A DNA stretch of 39,673 nt from Bacteroidaceae bacterium (GCA_024401095.1 JAKSLR010000029.1:1-39673), one strand, 5' to 3'; numbered from the stretch's first letter, positions 7,656 through 16,291 are shown. Translations and numbers: made by a program. Notes: generated from the sequence alone by a model not told the origin.

Positions 7656-7713
7656 AATGGTAAATTACGGCACGGCACAAATAAAAGCATACTTTATGCC
7701 GAAATTTACCATT
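7656..7713. repeat. Inverted repeat (17-bp arms), candidate operator
   Basis: Left arm AATGGTAAATTACGGCA (7656-7672) and right arm TGCCGAAATTTACCATT (7697-7713) are reverse complements with one mismatch, separated by 24 bases. The right arm lies about where the -33 region of the AraC gene should be, and the left arm lies just upstream of the rubrerythrin -33. In addition, AAGCATACT occurs twice in direct orientation at 7647-7655 and 7685-7693. The layout suggests binding sites for the adjacent AraC regulator (inference). Confidence 0.7.
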
Positions 7714-7720
7714 TTTATCT

Positions 7721-7728
7721 TATCTTTG
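7721..7728 (+). promoter_or_regulatory. -7 element of the AraC-flavoprotein-SDR operon
   Basis: TATCTTTG is an exact consensus -7, 23 bases before the AraC start codon. The -33 region would fall inside the right arm of the inverted repeat, so a bound regulator could block or recruit polymerase. Confidence 0.8.
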
Positions 7729-7751
7729 CATTATAAAAAAACAATAAAGCC

Positions 7752-8687
7752 ATGGATAAATTGTACAGAATGTATAAGACCGTCTGCGAGGCACCTAGTG
7801 GAAATGGTTTCCGGGTAGAACATATGCCCCAATTTCTTCTGACCAGTGATATTGACGACAGCGCTCCTCACATTCATTCTTTTTATGAAATACTATGGTT
7901 TCAGGAAGGAACAGGTACCCATACGGTAGATTTCATAGATTATGAGGTTAAACCCGGTACAATCTTTTTCCTGTCACCCGGACAGATTCATCATTTTGAC
8001 CACAGCAAAGATTACAAGGGCATAGCCATAAAAATGTGTACGGATTTCATGAAAGACGAAGATGGCATAAACAACCTTTTCCTTAAATACAATGTCTTTC
8101 ACACGTTTGATACAATACCTTGTTATAACATAGACGATAAGACATCAGAGATATTGAAAGCCCTAGTGCTAGAAATGGAAGCAGAAGCTCAACACAGCGG
8201 GGAGTTCGGAAACATTGATATTCTCAAATCCCTGCTACGCATCTTCTTAGTCAAGATTCAGCGATACGGCATGCAGGAAGGAGAATTGCGCCTGGATAAC
8301 CTGAAACCCATGCATATGCTTTTCATTCAATTCAGGCGACTGGTTGAGCAAGAATACACCCACCTACATACCGTCCAGGAATATGCCGATGCGCTGAATG
8401 TAGCTGTACGTACACTTAACAAATGTGTAAATGAATGTTCACACAAATCGCCTTTAGCTTTCATCATGGATCGGGTCATGCTGGAAGCCAAAAGAATGGT
8501 TCGCTACACCAACATGATGTTTAAAGAAATAGCATTTGAACTGGGATATGATGATCCATCTTACTTCGTCAAACTGTTCAAGCGTCAGACAGGATACCTG
8601 CCGTCTGATTTCCGTGAATTGGAAGAAGTGACCCATTGTAAGATTGAAAAATCGGGAACCTATCTATTAAAACAAGAATTAAACTAA
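7752..8687 (+). CDS. AraC family transcriptional regulator
   Basis: A 311-residue protein with a cupin-type ligand domain (residues about 38-95, HIHSFYEILWF and the turn PGTIFFLSPGQIHHF) and a C-terminal AraC double helix-turn-helix (about 206-290). The second HTH is canonical: FKEIAFELGYDDPSYFVKLFKRQTG. It is transcribed divergently from rubrerythrin and sits 13 bases upstream of an iron-sulfur flavoprotein gene, which in turn precedes an SDR. It probably controls these neighbours through the inverted repeat in the shared promoter region. The ligand is unknown. Confidence 0.93.
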   Translation: MDKLYRMYKTVCEAPSGNGFRVEHMPQFLLTSDIDDSAPHIHSFYEILWFQEGTGTHTVDFIDYEVKPGTIFFLSPGQIHHFDHSKDYKGIAIKMCTDFMKDEDGINNLFLKYNVFHTFDTIPCYNIDDKTSEILKALVLEMEAEAQHSGEFGNIDILKSLLRIFLVKIQRYGMQEGELRLDNLKPMHMLFIQFRRLVEQEYTHLHTVQEYADALNVAVRTLNKCVNECSHKSPLAFIMDRVMLEAKRMVRYTNMMFKEIAFELGYDDPSYFVKLFKRQTGYLPSDFRELEEVTHCKIEKSGTYLLKQELN

Positions 8688-8700
8688 AATAAAATACAAC

Positions 8701-9324
8701 ATGAAAGTTTTACTTATCAACGGAAGCCCACGCCACAAGGGAAATACCAACGTAGCATTGGAAGAGATAGCACAGCAACTGGAAAAACATGGCATTAGCA
8801 GTGAAATAATATGGATTGGCAACAAGGCCGTACGTGGTTGCATCGGGTGTGCCAAATGTAGAACCAACGGAAACGGTCTTTGCGTTTTCGACGATGATCC
8901 ATGCAATACTGTTATTCAGAAAATGAAAGGATGTGATGCGCTGATTATCGGATCACCAGTTTACTATGGACAGCCTACTGGACAGGTACTTTGCCTACAA
9001 CAGCGTATGCTTTTTGCCGGAGGGTCAAATTTCCAAGGCAAACCTGCAGCAGCTGTTACCGTATGCAGACGTGGTGGCGCAACCGCAGCTTTCCAAACTC
9101 TCCAGATGCCTTTCCAGATGGTAAACATGCCTATCGTGACCTCTCAGTATTGGAACATCGCTTACGGCCGTGAAGAAGGACAAGCTGCACAAGACACAGA
9201 AGGCATGCAAACCATGCGCATTCTGGCAAACAACATGGCTTGGATGCTCCAGAAAATACATGGCATAGAAACTACAGACACACCAGAACGTGAACCTTGG
9301 GCACCTATGCATTTCATCAGATAA
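8701..9324 (+). CDS. Iron-sulfur flavoprotein-like NAD(P)H-FMN oxidoreductase
   Basis: A 207-residue flavodoxin-fold protein. It starts MKVLLINGSPRHKGNT, the FMN phosphate-binding loop of the NADPH-dependent FMN reductase family, and has the second FMN loop GSPVYYGQPTGQV. Residues 47, 50, 53 and 61 form a CxxCxxCx7C cluster, the compact [4Fe-4S] motif of iron-sulfur flavoproteins (ISF) from anaerobes, which take part in oxygen and peroxide defence or electron transfer. It lies directly after an AraC regulator and 5 bases before an SDR, so all three are probably one transcript opposed to rubrerythrin. Confidence 0.88.
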   Translation: MKVLLINGSPRHKGNTNVALEEIAQQLEKHGISSEIIWIGNKAVRGCIGCAKCRTNGNGLCVFDDDPCNTVIQKMKGCDALIIGSPVYYGQPTGQVLCLQQRMLFAGGSNFQGKPAAAVTVCRRGGATAAFQTLQMPFQMVNMPIVTSQYWNIAYGREEGQAAQDTEGMQTMRILANNMAWMLQKIHGIETTDTPEREPWAPMHFIR

Positions 9325-9329
9325 TTACA

Positions 9330-10034
9330 ATGGATTTCAAAGATAAAGTAGTTATTGTGACCGGTGGTGCACAAGGCATAGGGCTTTGCATTGCCAGAGA
9401 GTTTCGCAAACAAGGAGCTCATGTCTGCGTAATCGACAAGCAAGCAGGAGAACACTTTGTAGGAGATCTATCCGACAAGCAGACATTGGAACGTTTTGCC
9501 CAGCATGTTATCGAGAACTACGGCAAAGTAGATTGCATTATCAACAATGCATTGCCATTGATGAAAGGCATAGACGAGTGTTCATACGAAGAATTTCAAT
9601 ATGCACTGAACGTTGGTGTAACTGCCCCATTCTATTTGGTTAAGTTACTCAAAGACCACCTGGCAGAAGGTGCATCTATCATAAACATCTCCTCCTCTCG
9701 TGACCGTATGAGCCAGCCACAGACAGAGAGCTATACTGCAGCCAAAGGAGGCATAGCATCGCTGACCCATGCGCTTGCTGTAAGCCTGGCAGGGAAAGCA
9801 AGAGTTAATTCCATTTCCCCGGGATGGATTGACACCTCATACACCATCTATAACGGCCCTGATGCCAAGCAGCAACCAGCAGGACGTGTCGGCAATCCGC
9901 AAGACATTGCCCAAATGGTATTGTTCCTATGCTCATCGAAAGCGGGTTTCATTACCGGAGAGAATATCTGCATTGATGGTGGCATGACCCGTCAAATGAT
10001 ATATCACGGAGATTGTGGATGGACATTAGATTAG
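9330..10034 (+). CDS. Short-chain dehydrogenase/reductase
   Basis: A 234-residue classical SDR. It has the Rossmann glycine motif TGGAQGIG near residues 11-18, the catalytic Ser in ISSSRD, YTAAKGG (Tyr-x3-Lys), PGWIDT after strand 6, and the C-terminal CIDGG typical of the glucose-dehydrogenase/FabG-like group. The usual NNAG is NNAL. The substrate is unknown. An in-frame ATG at 9297 lies inside the flavoprotein gene. I use 9330, which starts 5 bases after that stop. It probably works with the flavoprotein as a redox pair (inference). Confidence 0.88.
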   Translation: MDFKDKVVIVTGGAQGIGLCIAREFRKQGAHVCVIDKQAGEHFVGDLSDKQTLERFAQHVIENYGKVDCIINNALPLMKGIDECSYEEFQYALNVGVTAPFYLVKLLKDHLAEGASIINISSSRDRMSQPQTESYTAAKGGIASLTHALAVSLAGKARVNSISPGWIDTSYTIYNGPDAKQQPAGRVGNPQDIAQMVLFLCSSKAGFITGENICIDGGMTRQMIYHGDCGWTLD

Positions 10035-10047
10035 GAAATAGAAAGCA

Positions 10048-10079
10048 TTTGGATATTCTTAAAAGATATACTATCTTTG
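10048..10079 (+). promoter_or_regulatory. Promoter of the HD-YccF-MBL operon
   Basis: TTTG at 10048-10051 and TATCTTTG at 10072-10079, 20 bases apart, are a near-ideal Bacteroidota promoter. The leader to the ATG is about 20 nt. Confidence 0.85.
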
Positions 10080-10103
10080 CATAAATAACTTAAAACAGAG
10101 TTC

Positions 10104-10607
10104 ATGGACAAAAAACTAGCCCAAGTCATGGATGCCATGATTCGATACGACAACGGAGACGTGCCTCGTATCCAGCATTTTGTCAAAGTGCATAACTTTG
10201 CTTCAACCATTGGAGTGGCAGAGAATCTAGACGAAGAAACGCTCTTCATTCTGGAAGCTGCAGCCATTTTACACGACATTGGTATTCATCCTGCAGAAGC
10301 GAAATACGGTTGTAGCCATGGCAAGTATCAAGAAGAACTAGGCCCCGATGAGGCACGAAAACTGCTTACGGCTGTTGATGGATTCACCCTGAAACAAATA
10401 GAGCGAATCTGCTGGCTCATCGGCCATCATCATACTTGCACAGATGTAAACACGGTGGATCATCGAATACTTCTGGAAGCCGATTTCCTGGTCAATTCCT
10501 TTGAAGACGGTTTTACAGAAGAAGGTATCATCCATTTCCGAGACAATATATTCCGATCTCCTTCTGCCATTCAAATGCTGAATGACATGTGGGGTTTAAA
10601 AAACTGA
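10104..10607 (+). CDS. HD superfamily phosphohydrolase
   Basis: A 167-residue HD-domain protein. The metal-binding pattern is visible: HFVKVHNFA early, ILHDIG (HD pair) near residues 56-61, HHH in IGHHHT, and LLEADFLVN with the distal Asp. Such proteins hydrolyse phosphate esters, often nucleotides. It is about the size of the small stand-alone HD hydrolases annotated in Bacteroidales, and its substrate is not known. It heads a run of five genes (YccF, MBL, acyltransferase, MBL) under one clear promoter. Confidence 0.85.
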   Translation: MDKKLAQVMDAMIRYDNGDVPRIQHFVKVHNFASTIGVAENLDEETLFILEAAAILHDIGIHPAEAKYGCSHGKYQEELGPDEARKLLTAVDGFTLKQIERICWLIGHHHTCTDVNTVDHRILLEADFLVNSFEDGFTEEGIIHFRDNIFRSPSAIQMLNDMWGLKN

Positions 10608-10620
10608 AAAAGGTAATAAT

Positions 10621-10998
10621 ATGAATTTTATTGGAAACATTTTATGGTGGATCTTTGGAGGATTGGAAGCTGCCATTGGTTATTTCACGGGAAGTATAGC
10701 ACTATTTTGTACCATCATAGGTATTCCTGTAGCCTTACAGACATTTAAAATTGGATTACTCTGCCTATGGCCTTTTGGCTCTAAAGTCAGAAACACAAAA
10801 AGTCCAAGTGGATGCATACGTATTCCTCTAAACATCCTATGGTTGATTTTTGGTGGGCTATGGGCTTGGCTCATGCATATTTTCTTTGGAGTTCTGCTCT
10901 GCATTACCATCATAGGCATTCCTTTCGGCAAGCAGCATTTCAAGATGGCCAAACTATCATTGGCTCCTTTCGGGAAAGAAGTGGACATCAAGTTTTAA
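10621..10998 (+). CDS. YccF domain membrane protein
   Basis: A 125-residue inner-membrane protein with two copies of a YccF-type repeat: NILWWIFGGLEAAIGYF...IIGIPVALQTFKIGLL...PFG in the first half and NILWLIFGGLWAWLMHIF...IIGIPFGKQHFKMAKLSLAPFG in the second. Each repeat has two hydrophobic segments and a conserved Pro-Phe-Gly end. The biological role of YccF is unknown. It is 13 bases after the HD gene. Confidence 0.88.
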   Translation: MNFIGNILWWIFGGLEAAIGYFTGSIALFCTIIGIPVALQTFKIGLLCLWPFGSKVRNTKSPSGCIRIPLNILWLIFGGLWAWLMHIFFGVLLCITIIGIPFGKQHFKMAKLSLAPFGKEVDIKF

Positions 10999-11007
10999 CG
11001 AGAAACC

Positions 11008-11826
11008 ATGAGAATAACCTCCATCATAGAGAATACGAGTGTAAACGAGCTACCTGTTGAGCATGGCTTAAGCCTGTACATTCAGAGAAATAACGGGCAG
11101 AAAATACTCTTTGACATGGGACAAAGCCATCTCTTTGCAGACAATGCAGAGTTACTTGGATTATCAATCAGTGATGTGGATATTGCCATAATCTCACACG
11201 GACACTACGACCATGGTGGAGGGTTGAAAACATTCCTTGACTTGAACCAGAAAGCAAAGGTTTATGTTCATGAAAAAGCTTTCCAACCTCATTATTCCTT
11301 ACGAGAAACAGGATTAAGAGAGATTGGAATTGAATCGACATTTAAAGGACATGAACAAGTTATCCTTTGCGGAGATCATACAACCATCTGTTCCGACATG
11401 ACACTTTTTGCCAATGTAGAAGGAAATTGCTGTAATCCTGAAGGAAATCGCCTCCTCTTTGGACCTTCAAAAACAGAGCACGATGACTTCTGTCATGAAC
11501 AAAATCTCATCATTCAAGAAGAAGGGAAAAGTGTATTGTTTGCCGGATGTGCCCATCGTGGAATCATCAACATTCTTCAGAAAACAGAAGAAATCCTTGG
11601 CCATGCACCTACTCACGTTCTTGCTGGCATGCATCTAGTCAAAAGTGGATTGAAAGAACAAGAAGAAAATACCTTTATTCAAGAGCTTTGTTCCCACTTA
11701 CAAAGCTATACAGAAACCATGTTTTTCACCATGCATTGCACAGGAACTGACCAATATCATAAAATGAAAGCATTTTTAGGAGAACAGATTTCCTATCTAT
11801 CTTGTGGTGAAGAACTTATTATTTAA
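11008..11826 (+). CDS. Metallo-beta-lactamase-fold hydrolase (COG1237-like)
   Basis: A 272-residue MBL-fold enzyme. ISHGHYDHGGGL (metal ligands His64, His66, Asp68, His69) and later HRGIINIL and LAGMHLV supply the usual binuclear metal site. The order and the CxGCAHRGI segment resemble the COG1237 group, which includes methanopterin-side-chain synthase-like proteins. The precise reaction is unknown. It starts 9 bases after YccF and abuts the next acyltransferase with no gap. Confidence 0.85.
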   Translation: MRITSIIENTSVNELPVEHGLSLYIQRNNGQKILFDMGQSHLFADNAELLGLSISDVDIAIISHGHYDHGGGLKTFLDLNQKAKVYVHEKAFQPHYSLRETGLREIGIESTFKGHEQVILCGDHTTICSDMTLFANVEGNCCNPEGNRLLFGPSKTEHDDFCHEQNLIIQEEGKSVLFAGCAHRGIINILQKTEEILGHAPTHVLAGMHLVKSGLKEQEENTFIQELCSHLQSYTETMFFTMHCTGTDQYHKMKAFLGEQISYLSCGEELII

Positions 11827-12948
11827 ATGGATATGAAACAAAAAGAAAGAATTGTATTTGTAGATTACATACGTGTAATAGCATGCTTTTTAGTCATGCT
11901 GGTTCATGCCAGTGAAAATTTTTACGCTGCCGATGCATCTGGTCTTGCCGGTAATGTATCAATGCTTGCCAACGAAGCCAACCGATTCTGGGTAGCATTT
12001 TACGACGGAACACTTGGACGTATCTGCGTTCCACTCTTCATGGTAGTCAGCGCATTCTTGCTTGTACCCATGAAAAAAGGAACTACCATGGCTGATTTCT
12101 ACAAGCACCGTTTCTTGCGTATCTTGCCACCTATGATCAGTTTCATGCTATTATATACATTCCTTCCCCTATTATGGGGGCAGATGAGTTGGGAACAATC
12201 ATGGGCAGACTTCAAGCTTCTCCCTTTCAATTTCCCATCCATGGCAGGACACCTCTGGTTCATGTACCCTTTAATTTCACTCTACCTTATTATTCCTGTA
12301 GTTTCACCTTGGCTTGAAAAAGCCCCAGCAAAAGAAGAACGTCTCTTTCTTTGCATTTTTATTCTATCAACATTTGTTCCTTGGCTTACACGATATGTAA
12401 GTGCAGATTTATGGGGAGGTTGTTTCTGGAATCCATATTTCAATATGTTGTATTACTGCTCTGGATATCTGGGATATCTGGTAATGGCTCATTACATCCG
12501 CTTCCACATGGATTGGGAACGTTCTAAAAGAATGAAGATAGGATCCATTTGTCTTCTAGGTGGTGCCTTGTTCACAGGATGGTCTTTCTGGCATGCAGGT
12601 GTACCAGGACAGATCATTGAAACTCCTATGTTGGAATGGTCCTGGGAATTCTGTACGCCTAATGTGTTATGTGCTACCTTCGGAGCATTCCTGCTCTTCA
12701 CTTGTATAGAGAAGACAGAGGCTCCTAAATGGATTACAGGTATTGCAAAACTGTCTTTTGGAATGTATCTCATGCATTTATTCTTCCTGAGCAACATAGC
12801 TACTGTCTTTGTGAATGGAGATCAGGCAAACCCACTGATTCCTGTCTATCTGGCAATCCCATGCATAGCAGTTCTCACTTTTGTCTGCTGCGTAATAACA
12901 AGCAAGGTTATCTCACTGATTCCTGGCAGCAAATGGATTATTGGCTAA
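11827..12948 (+). CDS. Acyltransferase 3 family membrane protein
   Basis: A 373-residue polytopic protein of the acyltransferase-3/WecH-like family. FVDYIRVIACFLVMLVHASE contains the Asp-Tyr-x-Arg start and the conserved His27 in the first helix, followed by RICVPLFMVVSAFLL and a cytoplasmic HRFLRILPP loop. About ten helices follow. An alternative start two codons in (Met3) is possible. It is sandwiched between two MBL-fold genes with zero-base spacings on both sides, an unusually tight unit for a membrane enzyme. Confidence 0.85.
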   Translation: MDMKQKERIVFVDYIRVIACFLVMLVHASENFYAADASGLAGNVSMLANEANRFWVAFYDGTLGRICVPLFMVVSAFLLVPMKKGTTMADFYKHRFLRILPPMISFMLLYTFLPLLWGQMSWEQSWADFKLLPFNFPSMAGHLWFMYPLISLYLIIPVVSPWLEKAPAKEERLFLCIFILSTFVPWLTRYVSADLWGGCFWNPYFNMLYYCSGYLGYLVMAHYIRFHMDWERSKRMKIGSICLLGGALFTGWSFWHAGVPGQIIETPMLEWSWEFCTPNVLCATFGAFLLFTCIEKTEAPKWITGIAKLSFGMYLMHLFFLSNIATVFVNGDQANPLIPVYLAIPCIAVLTFVCCVITSKVISLIPGSKWIIG

Positions 12949-13710
12949 ATGAAACTGACCTACATTTTTCATAGTGGATTTGTATTGGAAGCAGAACACT
13001 GCGTCTTGGTCTTTGACTATTGGATGGATCCTGCTGGTGTTATGGAAACATACTTACAGACCTCAAAGCCAACTTACGTGTTCTCCAGTCACTTCCACGA
13101 AGATCATTTCACCAAAGAAATTTTCCGCTGGAGAGAACAAAATCCACATTCACATTATACCTACATTCTATCTAAAGACATATACAAAAGGAGAAGAGCA
13201 GAGAAACAAGATGCGGATGTCTGGCTGGCAAAAGGAGGAGCCTGGCAAGACGACAACATAAAAGTCCTGGCCACCGGTAGTAACGACAGTGGTGTCAGCT
13301 GGATTATAGAAGTGGATGGCAAGCGCATTTTTCATGCTGGTGACCTATGCAACTGGTATGCAAGGTTTCTGGCAGAAGAAAAACCAGACGAAACCATCTT
13401 CAGCAAAGAATTTGGAGAGTATTTTAATCCTGTCAATGAAGAGAAAAGATTTTTAGGAGAGTTAAAGGACATTCATAAAGTAACTGATGATTTTGACCTT
13501 ATCATGTTCCCTGTGGATGGAAGAATAGGAAATGGATACACTCTAGGTGGAAGGCAATTTATTGAAAGGTTTAGAGTTAAATATTTCGCTCCTATGCATT
13601 TTGCTGCAAGCGGATTTGAATCTGCATGGAGAATGGAACCTTTCTGCACGGAAAAGAATATTTTCTTTTGGAATATCAAGGAAGAAGGAGAAATTTTAGA
13701 AATCCTCTAA
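12949..13710 (+). CDS. Metallo-beta-lactamase-fold hydrolase (UlaG-like)
   Basis: A 253-residue MBL-fold protein. The metal ligands lie in FSSHFHEDH (His48, His50, Asp52, His53), then FHAGDLCNW and APMHF near the C-terminus complete the site. Organisation is closer to UlaG-like lactonases/phosphodiesterases than to the first MBL in the operon, so these are not recent duplicates. The substrate is unknown. The acyltransferase stop directly precedes its ATG. A new promoter begins within 10 bases after its stop. Confidence 0.85.
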   Translation: MKLTYIFHSGFVLEAEHCVLVFDYWMDPAGVMETYLQTSKPTYVFSSHFHEDHFTKEIFRWREQNPHSHYTYILSKDIYKRRRAEKQDADVWLAKGGAWQDDNIKVLATGSNDSGVSWIIEVDGKRIFHAGDLCNWYARFLAEEKPDETIFSKEFGEYFNPVNEEKRFLGELKDIHKVTDDFDLIMFPVDGRIGNGYTLGGRQFIERFRVKYFAPMHFAASGFESAWRMEPFCTEKNIFFWNIKEEGEILEIL

Positions 13711-13717
13711 AAAGCAC

Positions 13718-13725
13718 TATATTTG
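13718..13725 (+). promoter_or_regulatory. -7 element of the nitroreductase-PhzF-BASS operon
   Basis: TATATTTG matches TAnnTTTG and lies 25 bases before the ATG. A TTTAG at 13695-13699 could be a weak -33. Confidence 0.7.
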
Positions 13726-13750
13726 CAACACAAAATAAAATCACTAAACT

Positions 13751-14299
13751 ATGAACAGTACTATACAAGACATTATCTCACGCCGTAGCGTAAAAAAGTA
13801 TTTGGACAAACCTGTTGAAATGGAGTTAATAGAGCAAGTCGTAAAAGCAGGTACTTATGCTCCAACAGGCATGAACCGCCAATCTCCTATCATCTTGGCT
13901 GTCACAAATAAGGAAATGCGTGATCGTCTGAGCAGAATCAATCTTGAAATTGTCATTGGCAATAACCTGACCACAACCTCTGGACACAATGATCCTTTTT
14001 ATGGTGCTCCTGTTGTTTTAGTTGTCTTGGGTAAGAAAGACATCGGCACCCATATATACGATGGCTCTCTGGTAATGGAGAACCTTATGATTGCAGCAAA
14101 CAGCTTAGGATTGGGATCTTGTTGGATTCACAGAGCAAAAGAAACCTTCGAAACCGAGGAAGGCAAACAGATTCTGCGCGAACTTGGCATAACAGAAGAA
14201 TATGAAGGAATAGGTAACTGCATTTTGGGATATGCTGCTCCTGATGCCTTAAAACCACAGATTCCACGCAAGGAAGATTATATCATTTGGGTAAAATAA
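13751..14299 (+). CDS. Nitroreductase family protein
   Basis: A 182-residue classical nitroreductase. IISRRSVKKYLD (residues 8-19) is the FMN-binding Arg-Ser start; APTGMNRQSP is the central FMN loop; GLGSCWIHRA and LGYAAPDA complete the fold. These FMN enzymes use NAD(P)H to reduce nitro compounds, quinones or flavins. It is the first gene of a six-gene run that includes two transporters and a thioesterase. Its substrate is unknown. Confidence 0.9.
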   Translation: MNSTIQDIISRRSVKKYLDKPVEMELIEQVVKAGTYAPTGMNRQSPIILAVTNKEMRDRLSRINLEIVIGNNLTTTSGHNDPFYGAPVVLVVLGKKDIGTHIYDGSLVMENLMIAANSLGLGSCWIHRAKETFETEEGKQILRELGITEEYEGIGNCILGYAAPDALKPQIPRKEDYIIWVK

Positions 14300-14315
14300 T
14301 ACTCAATAAACACAC

Positions 14316-15503
14316 ATGAAAATAGATACAATCTTCAAAGAAGGATCTCGCTACAAAGCATTATTCTTGTCTTTGCTGCTCTCCGCCATTGGTTTTGGAC
14401 TTTATAAAGGAGTTCTGGATAATTACATGGCAGAAGTTGTAAGAATGAACGAACTTGACCGAGGAATTACAGAATTCTTCCGTGAAGTTCCAGGATTACT
14501 GCTTGTACTCATTTTAGCTATATTTTACCGGTCATCGGCAGAGAAAATGTACAAGATAGGCATGGTTATCATGTCTATTGGCATGATTATGCAAGCTTGT
14601 ATCTCACCCGCAAAAGTACTTGTCATTCTGGCAATCTTCATTTATTCAACAGGTGAGCACATTCAACTTGGTATGAAAAATACGCTCTCTCTAGAGTATT
14701 CCAAAGAGGGGCATGGAGGACTGGCTCTTGGTTATCAGAATTCCATTTACCAGATAGGTAATCTGTTAGGCTACATTGCCGTCATTGCAGCTTTTGCCGT
14801 AGTTGCTTCTGTCCAACTATTCAAACCGGTCTTCATGGTTGCCGCAGCTTTCATGGCTCTTGCCATGATCGTATCATTTCAGCTGACAGGAAAAAGTATA
14901 ACAGACAAGACCAAAAGCAGATTCTATTTCCGAAAGAAATTCAATAAATACTATATGCTAGAAGTGTTCTATGGAGCTCGCAAGCAAGTATTTTTGACAT
15001 TTGGCCCATACGTTCTCATACTTTTTTATGGTGCAGACGCTGGAGTTATTAGCCTCCTATTTGCAATCTCCGCCATTGCATGCTTCCTATTAGCACCAAT
15101 GGTCGGAAAAATTATCGACCGAATTGGTTATAAAACAGTAATGATTGCAGATACATTGATCTTAGTCATCGTTTGCTTCTTCTATGGTTTTGCCCATCAT
15201 CTCTTCACTATGGAAACAGCATTCATCGTCTGCTGCATAAATTATATCCTGGATTCTGTCATCTCTCTTGCATCCATGGCATCCAATGTCTATGTACAGG
15301 ATATATCTGACAGTAAGGAAGAGATGCGTGCCACCATTTCAACCGGTATTTCGGTAAACCATCTGATAACGATATTCATAGCGTTACTTGGAGGATGGAT
15401 TTGGAATGTCTTAGGTATTGAGACACTGTTCATCATCTCTGCTATTTTGGGACTTTGTAACAGTGCATATGCTGCAACAATTAAAACAAGGAATCACGTA
15501 TGA
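14316..15503 (+). CDS. MFS transporter
   Basis: A 395-residue inner-membrane transporter with about 12 helices. It lacks a strong motif A, but the overall helix spacing, LLAPMVGKIIDRIGYKTVMI (a motif-A-like second-half loop) and the paired halves fit the MFS. The stop overlaps the PhzF start by 4 bases (ATGA), so translation is coupled. Substrate unknown; with the PhzF and thioesterase neighbours it may export a small metabolite (inference). Confidence 0.85.
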   Translation: MKIDTIFKEGSRYKALFLSLLLSAIGFGLYKGVLDNYMAEVVRMNELDRGITEFFREVPGLLLVLILAIFYRSSAEKMYKIGMVIMSIGMIMQACISPAKVLVILAIFIYSTGEHIQLGMKNTLSLEYSKEGHGGLALGYQNSIYQIGNLLGYIAVIAAFAVVASVQLFKPVFMVAAAFMALAMIVSFQLTGKSITDKTKSRFYFRKKFNKYYMLEVFYGARKQVFLTFGPYVLILFYGADAGVISLLFAISAIACFLLAPMVGKIIDRIGYKTVMIADTLILVIVCFFYGFAHHLFTMETAFIVCCINYILDSVISLASMASNVYVQDISDSKEEMRATISTGISVNHLITIFIALLGGWIWNVLGIETLFIISAILGLCNSAYAATIKTRNHV

Positions 15504-16291
15504 AACAATATATTATTGATGCTTTTACCAATCAGGTCTTTCATGGAAATCCTGCAGCCATCTGTGTCATGGACAAATGGCCAGACGAAAAATTCATGAT
15601 GAATCTGGCCATGGAAAACAATCTCTCAGAGACGGCATTTACCGTAAAGGAAGAAACCGGATATCACCTGCGATGGTTCACTCCTACCTGTGAAGTGGGA
15701 CTTTGCGGGCATGCAACATTGGCATCAGGCTATACGCTTTTAAATTTCTACGAACAATCTAAAGATAGTGTAACATTCCATACCCTGGCTGGACAACTTA
15801 CCGTCAGCCGCAAAAACAAAAAATATGAAATGCAGTTCCCTAACATTCCATTAGAAAGGGTTAAAGTCACTACTGAAATGATTGAAGCCTTGGGAACAAT
15901 ACCATTAGATGCATGGATGGGCAAAGACTTAGATCTCATCTGTATTCTTCAAGATGCAGATCAAGTGAAGAATTATCTTCCCGATGCAGAATTGTTGAAA
16001 AAACTACCAGGAAGAATGGTACACATTACAGCACCAGGCTTTGATGGATACGACTGCTGCTCTCGTTGTTTTGGTCCTAAGATCGGTATCTTGGAAGACC
16101 CCGTCTGTGGCAGTGCGCACTGCCAGATTATCCCTTATTGGGCTAAACGACTTGGAAAAGATATTATCAATGCATGGGAAGCCTCAGCACGAGGAGGAGA
16201 TCTTCAAGGAGAAATCATTAATGAGAATACAATCATTATCCGAGGAGAGGCCGTATTATTTGCACAAAGTGACATCAATTATAACTTATAA
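15500..16291 (+). CDS. PhzF family isomerase-like protein
   Basis: A 263-residue protein of the diaminopimelate-epimerase fold. It begins YIIDAFTNQVFHGNPAAIC, has NLSETAF with the catalytic Glu44, CGHATLASGY, and near the end EDPVCGSAHC, all PhzF family landmarks. PhzF isomerises a phenazine precursor, but most homologues outside phenazine clusters have unknown substrates, and no other phenazine gene is present here. Start is in a 4-base overlap with the MFS stop. Confidence 0.9.
   Translation: MKQYIIDAFTNQVFHGNPAAICVMDKWPDEKFMMNLAMENNLSETAFTVKEETGYHLRWFTPTCEVGLCGHATLASGYTLLNFYEQSKDSVTFHTLAGQLTVSRKNKKYEMQFPNIPLERVKVTTEMIEALGTIPLDAWMGKDLDLICILQDADQVKNYLPDAELLKKLPGRMVHITAPGFDGYDCCSRCFGPKIGILEDPVCGSAHCQIIPYWAKRLGKDIINAWEASARGGDLQGEIINENTIIIRGEAVLFAQSDINYNL

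Noticed and set aside
7741..7800. Possible small RNA in the rubrerythrin/AraC intergenic region
   Set aside because: The only structure is the inverted repeat with a long spacer, and no terminator follows it; a protein operator is a simpler reading.
13751..14299. The three nitroreductases as recent tandem duplicates
   Set aside because: The 2385, 13751 and 18139 proteins have different layouts (TM1586 type, classical, and lipidated with an altered FMN loop), and are far apart.
15500..16291. PhzF as evidence for a phenazine gene cluster
   Set aside because: No phzA, phzB, phzD, phzE or phzG-like gene is present; most PhzF homologues are outside phenazine loci.
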